From: a bacterium
GTDB taxonomy: Bacteria; Bacillota; Bacilli; Lactobacillales; Streptococcaceae
Length of the DNA: 64,000 nucleotides
Direction: 5' to 3'
NCBI GenBank assembly: GCA_905221215.1
Contig: CAJNCI010000007.1
Coordinates: forward strand, 28,513 to 92,512
Shown: positions 52,220-60,208 of the stretch, in pieces
How the letters are laid out: every line of letters starts with the position of its first letter
How positions within the stretch are numbered: position 1 is the stretch's first letter
Program-made: the position numbers and the translations under genes
The notes under the pieces: model-generated
Seen by the model: only the letters and a program-made list of their open reading frames with translations
What the model was told of the DNA's origin: nothing
Database searches by the model: none

Positions 52220-53212
52220 ATGGCAATGATAGAAGTGGAACATCTTCAGAAAAATTTTGTGAAGACTGTCAAGGAACCAGGTTTGAAGGGGGCATTGCGC
52301 TCCTTTATTCATCCTGAAAAGCAGACCTTTGAAGCGGTCAAGGATTTAACCTTTGAGGTTCCTAAGGGACAGATTTTAGGCTTTATCGGGGCAAATGGTG
52401 CTGGGAAGTCGACAACCATCAAGATGCTGACAGGAATTTTGAAACCGACATCTGGTTTCTGTCGGATTAACGGCAAGATTCCGCAGGACAATCGCCAAGA
52501 CTATGTCAAGGATATTGGGGTTGTCTTTGGGCAACGAACCCAGCTATGGTGGGATTTGGCTCTGCAAGAGACCTACACAGTCTTGAAAGAGATTTACGAT
52601 GTACCAGACTCGCTCTTTCATAAGCGCATGGATTTTTTGAATGAAGTCTTGGATTTGAAGGACTTTATCAAAGACCCCGTGCGGACTCTTTCACTGGGTC
52701 AACGAATGCGTGCGGACATCGCAGCCTCCTTGCTCCACAATCCCAAGGTTCTCTTTTTAGATGAGCCGACCATTGGTCTGGATGTGTCGGTCAAGGATAA
52801 CATTCGTCGGGCCATTACCCAGATCAATCAGGAGGAAGAAACAACCATACTCTTGACTACTCATGATTTAAGTGATATTGAGCAACTTTGTAATCGGATT
52901 TTTATGATTGACAAGGGGCAGGAGATTTTTGATGGAACGGTGATCCAGCTCAAGGAGACCTTTGGCAAGATGAAGACTCTCTCCTTTGATTTGATGCCAG
53001 GTCAAAGTCATCTCGCTTCTCACTATGAAGGACTACCTGATATGACTGTTGATAGACAAGGAAATAACCTTAATATTGAATTTGATAGTTCACGCTACCA
53101 GTCAGCTGATATTATCAAGCAAACCTTGTCTGATTTTGAAATCCGCGATTTGAAGATGGTGGATACGGATATTGAGGATATTATCCGTCGCTTCTATCGG
53201 AAGGAGCTCTAA
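52220..53212 (+). CDS. ABC-2 type exporter, ATP-binding protein
   Basis: 330 residues: Walker A GANGAGKSTT near residue 58, Q-loop VFGQRTQLWWDL, signature LSLGQRMRADIA, Walker B VLFLDEPTIGLD, H-loop TTHDLSD, and a C-terminal extension of about 90 residues. It belongs to the NatA/DUF990-associated ABC group. AGGGAGAG precedes the ATG. The following two genes encode the permeases, with one base between its stop and the next start. Substrate is unknown. Confidence 0.9.
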   Translation: MAMIEVEHLQKNFVKTVKEPGLKGALRSFIHPEKQTFEAVKDLTFEVPKGQILGFIGANGAGKSTTIKMLTGILKPTSGFCRINGKIPQDNRQDYVKDIGVVFGQRTQLWWDLALQETYTVLKEIYDVPDSLFHKRMDFLNEVLDLKDFIKDPVRTLSLGQRMRADIAASLLHNPKVLFLDEPTIGLDVSVKDNIRRAITQINQEEETTILLTTHDLSDIEQLCNRIFMIDKGQEIFDGTVIQLKETFGKMKTLSFDLMPGQSHLASHYEGLPDMTVDRQGNNLNIEFDSSRYQSADIIKQTLSDFEIRDLKMVDTDIEDIIRRFYRKEL

Positions 53213-53213
53213 G

Positions 53214-54032
53214 ATGGTCAAATTGTGGAGACGTTATAAACCCTTTATCAATGCAGGGATTCAGGAGTTGATTACCTATCGAGTCAACTTTATTCTCTAT
53301 CGGATTGGCGATGTCATGGGGGCTTTTGTGGCTTTCTATCTCTGGAAGGCTGTCTTTGATTCCTCACAGGAGTCCTTGATTCAGGGCTTCAGCATGGCAG
53401 ATATTACCCTTTACATCATCATGAGTTTTGTGACCAATCTGTTGACCAAGTCAGATTCTTCTTTCATGATTGGGGAGGAGGTCAAGGATGGTTCCATTAT
53501 CATGCGCTTGCTGCGACCGGTACATTTTGCGGCCTCTTATCTCTTTACTGAGCTTGGTTCCAAGTGGTTGATTTTTATCAGCGTTGGCCTTCCATTTTTA
53601 AGTGTCATTGTTTTGATGAAAATCTTATCTGGGAAAGGGGTTATAGAAGTACTGGGATTAACTGTCCTTTATCTCTTTAGCTTAACCCTAGCCTATCTGA
53701 TTAACTTTTTCTTTAATATCTGCTTTGGATTTTCAGCCTTTGTATTTAAAAATCTATGGGGTTCCAATCTACTAAAGACTTCCATAGTGGCCTTTATGTC
53801 TGGGAGTTTAATTCCCTTGGCTTTCTTTCCAAAGGTTGTTTCAGATATTCTGTCCTTCTTGCCTTTTTCATCCTTGATTTACACGCCAGTCATGATTATT
53901 GTTGGGAAATACGATGCCAGTCAGATTCTTCAGGCTCTCGCTTTGCAGTTTTTCTGGCTCTTAGTGATGGTGGGGGTGTCTAAGTTGATTTGGAAACGAG
54001 TTCAGTCCTTTATCACCATTCAGGGAGGTTAG
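53214..54032 (+). CDS. ABC-2 type exporter permease 1 (DUF990-like)
   Basis: 272 residues from ATG 53214 (MVKLWRRYKPFINAGIQELITYR), which has AAGGAG inside the end of the ATPase gene; the longer ORF from 53172 is not needed. It has about six hydrophobic segments. It pairs with the third gene, giving a heterodimeric membrane channel. Typical sequence is SFMIGEEVKDGSIIMRLLRPVHF in the first cytoplasmic region. Confidence 0.88.
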   Translation: MVKLWRRYKPFINAGIQELITYRVNFILYRIGDVMGAFVAFYLWKAVFDSSQESLIQGFSMADITLYIIMSFVTNLLTKSDSSFMIGEEVKDGSIIMRLLRPVHFAASYLFTELGSKWLIFISVGLPFLSVIVLMKILSGKGVIEVLGLTVLYLFSLTLAYLINFFFNICFGFSAFVFKNLWGSNLLKTSIVAFMSGSLIPLAFFPKVVSDILSFLPFSSLIYTPVMIIVGKYDASQILQALALQFFWLLVMVGVSKLIWKRVQSFITIQGG

Positions 54033-54033
54033 T

Positions 54034-54819
54034 ATGAAAAAATATCAACGCATGCATCTGATTTTTATCAGACAATACATTAAACAAATCATGGAATACA
54101 AGGTGGATTTTGTGGTTGGTGTGCTGGGAGTTTTTCTAACTCAAGGCTTAAACCTCTTATTTCTCAATGTCATTTTTCAACACATCCCATCCCTAGAAGG
54201 CTGGACCTTTCAAGAGATTGCCTTTATCTATGGATTTTCTTTGATTCCCAAGGGATTGGATCATCTCTTTTTTGACAATCTCTGGGCGCTAGGGCAACGC
54301 CTAGTCCGAAAAGGGGAGTTTGATAAGTATCTGACTCGTCCTATCAATCCTCTCTTTCACATCCTAGTTGAGACCTTTCAGATTGATGCCTTGGGCGAGC
54401 TCTTGGTCGGTGGCATTTTACTAGGGACTACGATGACTAGCATTGCTTGGACACTTCCCAAATTCTTTCTTTTCCTAGTTTGTATTCCTTTTGCGACCTT
54501 GATTTATACTTCCTTGAAAATCGCGACAGCTAGCATCGCTTTTTGGACCAAGCAGTCAGGCGCCATGATTTACATTTTCTATATGTTTAATGATTTTGCC
54601 AAGTATCCCATTTCTATTTATAATTCAGCTCTTCGTTGGTTGATTAGCTTTATCGTGCCTTTTGCCTTTACGGCCTACTATCCTGCTAGCTATTTCTTGC
54701 AGGACAAGGATGTACTCTTTAACATTGGTGGGTTGATTTTGATTTCCATTGTTTTCTTAGGTATTTCCTTGAAACTCTGGGACAAGGGCTTGGATTCTTA
54801 CGAAAGTGCAGGTTCTTAA
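54034..54819 (+). CDS. ABC-2 type exporter permease 2
   Basis: 261 residues, about six hydrophobic segments. The cytoplasmic motif LVRKGEFDKYLTRPINPLFH parallels the KDGSIIMRLLRPVHF of permease 1 and marks the ATPase contact. GGGAGG lies 5 bases before the ATG, 1 base after the previous stop. It ends the operon; a terminator lies at 54833-54858. Confidence 0.88.
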   Translation: MKKYQRMHLIFIRQYIKQIMEYKVDFVVGVLGVFLTQGLNLLFLNVIFQHIPSLEGWTFQEIAFIYGFSLIPKGLDHLFFDNLWALGQRLVRKGEFDKYLTRPINPLFHILVETFQIDALGELLVGGILLGTTMTSIAWTLPKFFLFLVCIPFATLIYTSLKIATASIAFWTKQSGAMIYIFYMFNDFAKYPISIYNSALRWLISFIVPFAFTAYYPASYFLQDKDVLFNIGGLILISIVFLGISLKLWDKGLDSYESAGS

Positions 54820-54832
54820 GAGGAAGAAACCT

Positions 54833-54860
54833 AAAGCCTTGTCTTAGGACAGGCTTTTTC
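54833..54860 (+). terminator. Terminator of the ABC exporter operon
   Basis: AAAGCCTTGTC / GACAGGCTTT stem with TTAG loop and T-run. Confidence 0.85.
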
Positions 54861-54879
54861 AAATAGAGATGAAAATTCC

Positions 54880-54907
54880 TTGACATCTATTCTCAAAGTG
54901 CTATACT
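54880..54907 (+). promoter_or_regulatory. tRNA-Thr promoter
   Basis: TTGACA (54880-54885), 16-base spacer, TATACT (54902-54907). Confidence 0.85.
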
Positions 54908-54919
54908 GTAGGTGTAATC

Positions 54920-54992
54920 GCCGATTTAGCTCAGTTGGTAGAGCAAGGCACTCGTAAAGCCTAGGTCACAGGTTCAAGCCCTGCAATCGGCA
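54920..54992 (+). tRNA. tRNA-Thr (anticodon CGT)
   Basis: 73 bases: acceptor GCCGATT / AATCGGC, D-arm AGCTCAGTTGGTAGAGC, anticodon loop CTCGTAA, T-arm ACAGG-TTCAAGC-CCTGC. The outermost T-stem pair is A-C and the last anticodon-stem pair is A-A, so two positions are mispaired. CCA is not encoded. Confidence 0.93.
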
Positions 54993-54998
54993 AAGTGA

Positions 54999-55026
54999 AG
55001 AAACTCATTCTACTGGGTTTCTTTTT
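54999..55026 (+). terminator. Terminator after tRNA-Thr
   Basis: AGAAACTC / GGGTTTCT stem with T-run. Confidence 0.8.
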
Positions 55027-55036
55027 ATTTTATCTT

Positions 55037-55156
55037 ATACTCAATTACTCAATGAAAATCAAAAAGCAAACTAGGAAGTTAGCCGAAGCTTGCTCAAAAC
55101 ACTGTTTTGAGGTTGCAGATGGAAACTGACGTGGTTTGAAGAGATTTTCGAAGAAT
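55037..55156 (-). repeat. BOX element, inverted orientation
   Basis: Starts with the complement of boxC (ACTCAATGAAAATCAAA) and ends with the complement of boxA (GAGATTTTCGAAGAAT). A partial boxB carries CAAAACACTGTTTTGAGG. Confidence 0.85.
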
Positions 55157-55200
55157 TCAACCACATAGACCGAGATAGAGACCAGATAGGCAAAAGACCT

Positions 55201-55229
55201 TGTTCTTGAGAAATTCCTCTGCTATAATG
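55201..55229 (+). promoter_or_regulatory. Promoter of the 55301 gene
   Basis: TTGTTC (55201-55206), 17-base spacer, TATAAT (55224-55229). Confidence 0.75.
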
Positions 55230-55300
55230 GTTCATGTAAAGGACATGAAGGGTCTATGTCAGGCACGTCAAGTTCCTAAAAAGAAATTGGAGATAAAGAA

Positions 55301-55609
55301 ATGAAAAAATTATTGGGAATTGTATTTTTAGTAGCAGCAGCGACAGTATTGTATTTTGGTTCTGTAGGCTGGCCAAGTTTGGATGTCAACTTTTGGTCAC
55401 TGATTCCGGTAGGATTGTTCCTATTTTTTACTCTAGAGAATCTTTGGAAAAAGGATTACAAGGCTAGTCTGATGTGTTTGATTATCGCCTTTATCATTGC
55501 GAATGCAATTTTGGATCTGTTACCAATTTCAAGTGGCTTGGTGATTGGAGCAGGTGTGCTAGCTTGTGTAGGTATTGGATACCTCTTTCCTGATAAAGAA
55601 GGAAAATAA
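55301..55609 (+). CDS. Small four-segment membrane protein, function unknown
   Basis: 102 residues with hydrophobic segments near 4-22, 30-45, 55-72 and 78-95 and the short end PDKEGK. The look is that of LiaI/LiaF N-terminal-type membrane domains, but I cannot assign a family. GGAGATAAAG precedes ATG 55301. The TAA stop shares its final A with a BOX element, so the natural C-terminus may have been altered. Confidence 0.65.
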   Translation: MKKLLGIVFLVAAATVLYFGSVGWPSLDVNFWSLIPVGLFLFFTLENLWKKDYKASLMCLIIAFIIANAILDLLPISSGLVIGAGVLACVGIGYLFPDKEGK

Positions 55610-55722
55610 TACTCTTCGAAAATCTCTTCAAACCACGTCAGCTCTATCTACAACCTCAAAGCAGTGTTTTGAACAACCTGCGGCTAGCTTCCTAGTTTGC
55701 TTTTTGATTTTCATTGAGTATA
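55609..55722 (+). repeat. BOX element (A-partial B-C)
   Basis: boxA begins at the last base of the upstream stop; a short boxB part with CAAAGCAGTGTTTTG; boxC ends at 55722. Confidence 0.9.
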
Positions 55723-55750
55723 AGAATTATTAAAAAAGATATAAAGAAAA

Positions 55751-55793
55751 AACACTTCAACCACTGTATTTTTAGTTTGATTGAGGTGTTTTT
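55751..55793. terminator. Bidirectional terminator
   Basis: AACACTTCAA / TTGAGGTGTT stem with T-runs on both strands; serves the minus-strand gene at 55806. Confidence 0.8.
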
Positions 55794-55805
55794 GATTTCA
55801 TTTTT

Positions 55806-56159
55806 TTATTTCTGAGCCATCAATTCAACAATCATCTCGATATACATGACAAGGGTCAATAAGAATCCTGCACGCCAGAAGAATTTGATGAATTTAGGAT
55901 AGTAAAAGCTACGTTTTTTCAAAAGAAAGAAAAAAACGAGGATAATAGCTAGGAGTGAGAGGGCTAGGCCAAGTCTAGGGAGAAAATTATGGGTAAAGGT
56001 TTTAGCTGTGATCAGGTAATACTCAAATACCAAGACTGGAAAAGCCAGATCCGCAAAGTTTCGTCCTAGTTTTTTTAATCTAAAAAGTTTGGTTATGATA
56101 ATGCAGACGACTAAGGTCAGTATCAATAATAAAATAGATGCTAATTTCATTAAAATCAT
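55806..56159 (-). CDS. DUF3397-like membrane protein
   Basis: 117 residues from ATG 56159 (MILMKLASILLL). An in-frame ATG at 56165 abuts the -10 box TACAAT (56171-56166) and cannot be transcribed from it. It has four hydrophobic segments with basic loops (KLFRLKKLGRNFADLAFP, LLKKRSFYYPKFIKFFWRAG), the layout of the uncharacterised DUF3397 family. No enzymatic residues are apparent. The start codon lies 6 bases after an extended -10 (TGATACAAT) without a Shine-Dalgarno sequence. Confidence 0.65.
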   Translation of the reverse strand: MILMKLASILLLILTLVVCIIITKLFRLKKLGRNFADLAFPVLVFEYYLITAKTFTHNFLPRLGLALSLLAIILVFFFLLKKRSFYYPKFIKFFWRAGFLLTLVMYIEMIVELMAQK

Positions 56160-56229
56160 ATCCATATTGTATCATAAAAAATCGCTAAAGGAAACGAGAA
56201 ACAGAGGAATTTATAGGAAAGCCAGGCTT

Positions 56230-56258
56230 TTGAGATTGTGGGTGATTTTTGTTATAAT
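56230..56258 (+). promoter_or_regulatory. Promoter of the radical SAM gene
   Basis: TTGAGA (56230-56235), 17-base spacer, TATAAT (56253-56258), 7 bases before ATG 56266. Confidence 0.8.
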
Positions 56259-56265
56259 GAAAGTT

Positions 56266-57213
56266 ATGAAATCTTATAATACCTTGAATGACTATTATCG
56301 AAAACTTTTTGGAGAAAAGACTTTTAAAGTCCCTATTGATGCGGGATTTGACTGTCCCAATCGTGATGGAACTGTGGCTCATGGGGGCTGTACTTTTTGT
56401 ACGGTTTCAGGTTCAGGAGATGCTATTGTAGCACCAGATGCGCCTATCCGTGAGCAATTTTATAAGGAAATTGACTTTATGCACCGCAAGTGGCCAGATG
56501 TTCAGAAGTATTTAGTTTATTTTCAAAATTTTACCAACACCCATGAAAAGGTGGAAGTTATTCGGGAACGTTATGAGCAGGCTATCAATGAGCCGGGTGT
56601 AGTAGGAATCAATATTGGAACACGGCCAGACTGTTTACCAGACGAAACTATCGAATATTTGGCTGAGTTGTCAGAGCGTATGCATGTGACGGTTGAATTG
56701 GGCTTGCAGACCACTTATGAAACAACCTCTGACTTGATTAACCGTGCCCATTCCTATGAATTGTACGTAGAAACGGTCAAGCGTTTGAGAAAGTATCCCA
56801 AGATTGAGATTGTTTCTCATTTGATCAATGGTTTGCCTGGTGAAACTCATGAGATGATGGTTGAAAATGTACGCCGCTGTGTTACGGATAACGATATTCA
56901 AGGAATTAAACTGCACTTGCTTCACCTGATGACAAATACACGTATGCAACGGGACTATCACGAGGGACGTTTGCAACTGATGAGTCAGGACGAATATGTC
57001 AAGGTCATTTGTGACCAACTGGAAATCATTCCCAAGCACATCGTCATCCACCGAATCACAGGAGATGCACCTAGAGATATGTTGATTGGTCCTATGTGGA
57101 GCCTCAATAAATGGGAAGTTCTCAACAGCATTGAGATGGAGATGCGACGTCGTGGAAGTGTTCAAGGATGCAAGGCTGTAAAACAGGAGTTTAATAATGA
57201 AAAGACCACTTGA
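56266..57213 (+). CDS. Radical SAM protein, TIGR01212/YhcC type
   Basis: 315 residues from ATG 56266 (MKSYNTLNDYYRKLFGEKTFK). The ORF is open far upstream but the promoter sits at 56230-56258. Iron-sulfur ligands are FDCPNRDG (Cys) and GGCTFC (two Cys), the unusual spacing of this group; later motifs are VVGINIGTRPDCLPDE and VELGLQTTYETT. A tRNA-modification role is likely, since mnmM, which methylates the wobble-uridine modification, overlaps its 3' end (start 57197). Confidence 0.9.
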   Translation: MKSYNTLNDYYRKLFGEKTFKVPIDAGFDCPNRDGTVAHGGCTFCTVSGSGDAIVAPDAPIREQFYKEIDFMHRKWPDVQKYLVYFQNFTNTHEKVEVIRERYEQAINEPGVVGINIGTRPDCLPDETIEYLAELSERMHVTVELGLQTTYETTSDLINRAHSYELYVETVKRLRKYPKIEIVSHLINGLPGETHEMMVENVRRCVTDNDIQGIKLHLLHLMTNTRMQRDYHEGRLQLMSQDEYVKVICDQLEIIPKHIVIHRITGDAPRDMLIGPMWSLNKWEVLNSIEMEMRRRGSVQGCKAVKQEFNNEKTT

Positions 57214-57754
57214 GATGGCACATGATTTTTTGGCTGAAGTAGTGACAAAAGAGGATGTCGTAGTGGATGCAACCATGGGAAATGGTCATGACACGCTTTT
57301 TTTAGCTAAGCTAGCTAAGCAAGTCTATGCCTTTGATATTCAGGAGCAAGCTCTGGAGAAAACCCAAGAGCGTTTGGACCAGGCTGGAATGACAAATGCC
57401 CAGCTAATCTTGCAAGGTCATGAGACGCTGGACCAGTTTGTGACAGAGGCCAAGGCAGGAATTTTTAATCTGGGTTATCTGCCGTCGGCTGATAAGTCCG
57501 TCATTACTCAACCTCAGACAACGATTGAAGCCTTAGAAAAGCTGTGTCACTTGCTTGTCAAAGGGGGACGGATTGCTATTATGATCTACTATGGTCATGA
57601 GGGAGGCGACCTAGAGAGGGATGCTGTCTTGGATTTTGTTAGCCAGTTGAACCAACAAGAGTATACAGCTGCCATTTACCGAACTTTAAACCAAGTCAAC
57701 AACCCACCATTTTTAGTGATGATTGAGAAATTAGAGAGATATAGACATGGATAA
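57197..57754 (+). CDS. mnmM: tRNA 5-(aminomethyl)-2-thiouridine methyltransferase MnmM (YtqB)
   Basis: Adds the last methyl group in mnm5s2U34 synthesis in bacteria lacking MnmC. It has 185 residues: SAM site VVDATMGNGHDTLFLAKL near residue 25, then FDIQEQALEKT, FNLGYLPSADKSVITQ and IMIYYGHEGGDLERDAV. It overlaps the radical SAM gene by 17 bases with AGGAG in that gene's end. Assignment is by similarity to YtqB. Confidence 0.88.
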   Translation: MKRPLEMAHDFLAEVVTKEDVVVDATMGNGHDTLFLAKLAKQVYAFDIQEQALEKTQERLDQAGMTNAQLILQGHETLDQFVTEAKAGIFNLGYLPSADKSVITQPQTTIEALEKLCHLLVKGGRIAIMIYYGHEGGDLERDAVLDFVSQLNQQEYTAAIYRTLNQVNNPPFLVMIEKLERYRHG

Positions 57755-58001
57755 ACAATACCTACGTGAAAAGCTAGATACCATGCGCCAGAAATTTGTA
57801 GAGTCTACTCACCACGAACGTGCGGTTGGTGTGTTAGACCAAGCGCATATGAGCAAAAAAATGCTTAAAATCAAGAAAAAATTAGTAGCTCTTGAAATGG
57901 AACGGTGCCAGAGAAAAATTGAGCACAAAGACTGTTCCAAGATTGATCAAAAAATCAAAGAGCAGAAGGAGATATTTGAATCCTGTTGTAAAAAAGACTA
58001 A
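57747..58001 (+). CDS. Conserved short protein, function unknown
   Basis: 84 residues, highly charged (many Lys, Glu) and helical, with a coiled-coil-like middle (MSKKMLKIKKKLVALEMERCQRKIEHKDCSK) and a terminal CCKKD. No membrane segment or signal. It overlaps mnmM by 8 bases and precedes the antiporter gene by 11 bases, so it is part of the operon. I do not recognise the family. Confidence 0.65.
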   Translation: MDKQYLREKLDTMRQKFVESTHHERAVGVLDQAHMSKKMLKIKKKLVALEMERCQRKIEHKDCSKIDQKIKEQKEIFESCCKKD

Positions 58002-58012
58002 GGAGGAATTGC

Positions 58013-60067
58013 GTGGAATTACTGATTTACCTCATCCTATTTTTACTGGTCTTGATTGTCTCAAGTACAACCAATAAGCTCCTGCCCTTTTTGCCCCTTC
58101 CCTTGGTGCAAATTCTGTTGGGAATTGTGATTGGTCTCTTTTTACCCAATACTGACTTTCATCTCAATACGGAGTTATTTTTGGCCCTGGTCATCGGGCC
58201 CTTGCTTTTCCGAGAGTCAGAGGAAGCAGATATTACGGCTATTTTAAAACACTGGCGAATCATTGTTTATCTCATTTTTCCAGTGATTTTTATCTCGACC
58301 CTGAGTTTGGGTGGCTTGGCCCATCTTCTTTGGCTCAGCCTTCCCTTGGCGGCTTGTTTGGCTGTTGGGGCTGCGCTTGGGCCTACGGACCTGGTGGCCT
58401 TTGCCTCTCTTTCGGAGCGCTTTAGCTTTCCTAAGCGCGTGTCCAATATTCTCAAAGGTGAAGGTCTCTTGAATGATGCTTCTGGCTTGGTGGCTTTTCA
58501 GGTTGCCTTGGCGGCTTGGACAACTGGAGCCTTTTCCCTTGGGCAAGCTGGTAGTTCGCTCATCTTTTCAATCCTAGGCGGTTTTTTGATTGGCTTTTTA
58601 ACAGCCATGACCAATCGTTTCCTCCATACCTTCTTATTAAGTGTACGTGCAACGGATATAGCCAGTGAGCTCCTTCTGGAATTGAGTTTGCCTCTGGTGA
58701 CCTTCTTTCTAGCAGAAGAAGTACACGTTTCAGGGATTATTGCTGTTGTAGTTGCGGGGATTTTAAAGGCAAGCCGCTTTAAGAAAATCACGCTCCTCGA
58801 AGCCCAAGTGGATACGGTGACCGAGACGGTTTGGCATACAGTGAATTTTATGCTCAATGGTTCTGTCTTTGTGATTTTAGGGATGGAGTTGGAAATGATA
58901 GCAGAGCCTATTTTAACCAATCCAATCTATAATCCCTTACTTTTATTGCTATCTCTTGTCGCCCTGACCTTTGTCCTCTTTGCCATTCGTTTTGTCATGA
59001 TCTATGGCTATTATGCTTATAGGACCCGACGCCTCAAGAAAAAACTGAATAAGTATATGAAGGATATGCTTCTCTTGACCTTCTCAGGTGTCAAGGGAAC
59101 GGTGTCGATTGCTACAATTCTTCTGATACCAAGTGATTTAGAGCAAGAGTATCCAATCTTACTTTTCCTTGTTGCAGGTGTGACGCTTGTCAGCTTTTTA
59201 ACAGGTCTCTTGGTCTTGCCTCATCTTTCTGATGAACAGGAAGAAAGCAAGGACTATCTCATGCATATCGCTATTTTGAATGAAGTGACGCTAGAGTTGG
59301 AAAAAGAGTTGGAAGACACCAGAAATAAACTTCCCCTCTATGCGGCTATTGACAATTACCATGGACGTATTGAAAATCTCATTCTGAGTCAGGAAAATAA
59401 GGTGGCTCAAGAAGACTGGGAGGCCTTGAAACTTCTCATCCTCAGTATTGAAAGTGATGGTCTAGAACAGGCCTACGAAGAAGGCAAGATGAGTGAGCGT
59501 GCTTATCGAGTTTACCAACGTTACTTGAAAAACATGGAACAAGGTATCAATCGCAAGTTTGCTTCACGTTTGACCTATTACTTCCTTGTTTCCTTGCGGA
59601 TTCTACGTTTTCTCCTTCACGAAGTCTTTACCTTTGGCAAGACCTTCCGCAGTTGGAAAAATGAAGAATCACAGAAACTCAGAGCCCTTGACTATGACCA
59701 AATTGCAGAGCTTTATCTAGAAAATACAGAGATGATTATCGAAAGTTTGGAGAACCTAAAAGGGATTTATAAGAGTTCCTTGATTAGCTTCATGCAGGAT
59801 TCTCGTCTCCGTGAAACAGCTATCATCACCAGTGGTGCCTTTGTCGAACGGGTTATCAATCGTGTCAAACCCAACAATATCGACGAAATGCTGAGAGGCT
59901 ATTATCTGGAGCGTAAATTGATTTTCGAATATGAAGAAAAACGATTGATTACGACCAAGTACGCCAAGAAGTTACGACAAAATGTAAATAACTTAGAGAA
60001 CTATTCTCTAAAGGAAGCTGCCAATACCCTGCCTTATGATATGGTGGAATTGGTAAGAAGAAATTAG
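58013..60067 (+). CDS. CPA1/NhaP-type Na+/H+ antiporter
   Basis: Exchanges Na+ (or K+) for protons across the membrane. It has 684 residues and starts at GTG 58013 with AAGGAGG at good spacing. About twelve hydrophobic segments cover residues 1-405. The ion-site motif is GPTDLVAF near residue 123, followed by GEGLLNDASGLVAFQ (the ND pair). A long cytoplasmic C-terminal region of about 280 residues, mostly helical, may be regulatory. It ends 4 bases before a BOX element. Confidence 0.92.
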   Translation: MELLIYLILFLLVLIVSSTTNKLLPFLPLPLVQILLGIVIGLFLPNTDFHLNTELFLALVIGPLLFRESEEADITAILKHWRIIVYLIFPVIFISTLSLGGLAHLLWLSLPLAACLAVGAALGPTDLVAFASLSERFSFPKRVSNILKGEGLLNDASGLVAFQVALAAWTTGAFSLGQAGSSLIFSILGGFLIGFLTAMTNRFLHTFLLSVRATDIASELLLELSLPLVTFFLAEEVHVSGIIAVVVAGILKASRFKKITLLEAQVDTVTETVWHTVNFMLNGSVFVILGMELEMIAEPILTNPIYNPLLLLLSLVALTFVLFAIRFVMIYGYYAYRTRRLKKKLNKYMKDMLLLTFSGVKGTVSIATILLIPSDLEQEYPILLFLVAGVTLVSFLTGLLVLPHLSDEQEESKDYLMHIAILNEVTLELEKELEDTRNKLPLYAAIDNYHGRIENLILSQENKVAQEDWEALKLLILSIESDGLEQAYEEGKMSERAYRVYQRYLKNMEQGINRKFASRLTYYFLVSLRILRFLLHEVFTFGKTFRSWKNEESQKLRALDYDQIAELYLENTEMIIESLENLKGIYKSSLISFMQDSRLRETAIITSGAFVERVINRVKPNNIDEMLRGYYLERKLIFEYEEKRLITTKYAKKLRQNVNNLENYSLKEAANTLPYDMVELVRRN

Positions 60068-60070
60068 TTA

Positions 60071-60184
60071 ATACTCTTCGAAAATCTCTTCAAACCACGT
60101 CAGCTCTATCTGCAACCTCAAAACAGTGTTTTGAGCAACCTGCGGCTAGCTTCCTAGTTTGTTCTTTGATTTTCATTGAGTATA
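60071..60184 (+). repeat. BOX element (A-partial B-C)
   Basis: boxA at 60071, CAAAACAGTGTTTTGAGC, boxC ending TTTTCATTGAGTATA. Confidence 0.9.
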
Positions 60185-60208
60185 AGATTGTAAGTGAAGG
60201 AGTGTGAC

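Noticed and set aside
56089..56265. N-terminal extension of the radical SAM protein
   Set aside because: It overlaps the 5' end of a divergent gene and the promoter at 56230-56258; the family start follows at 56266.
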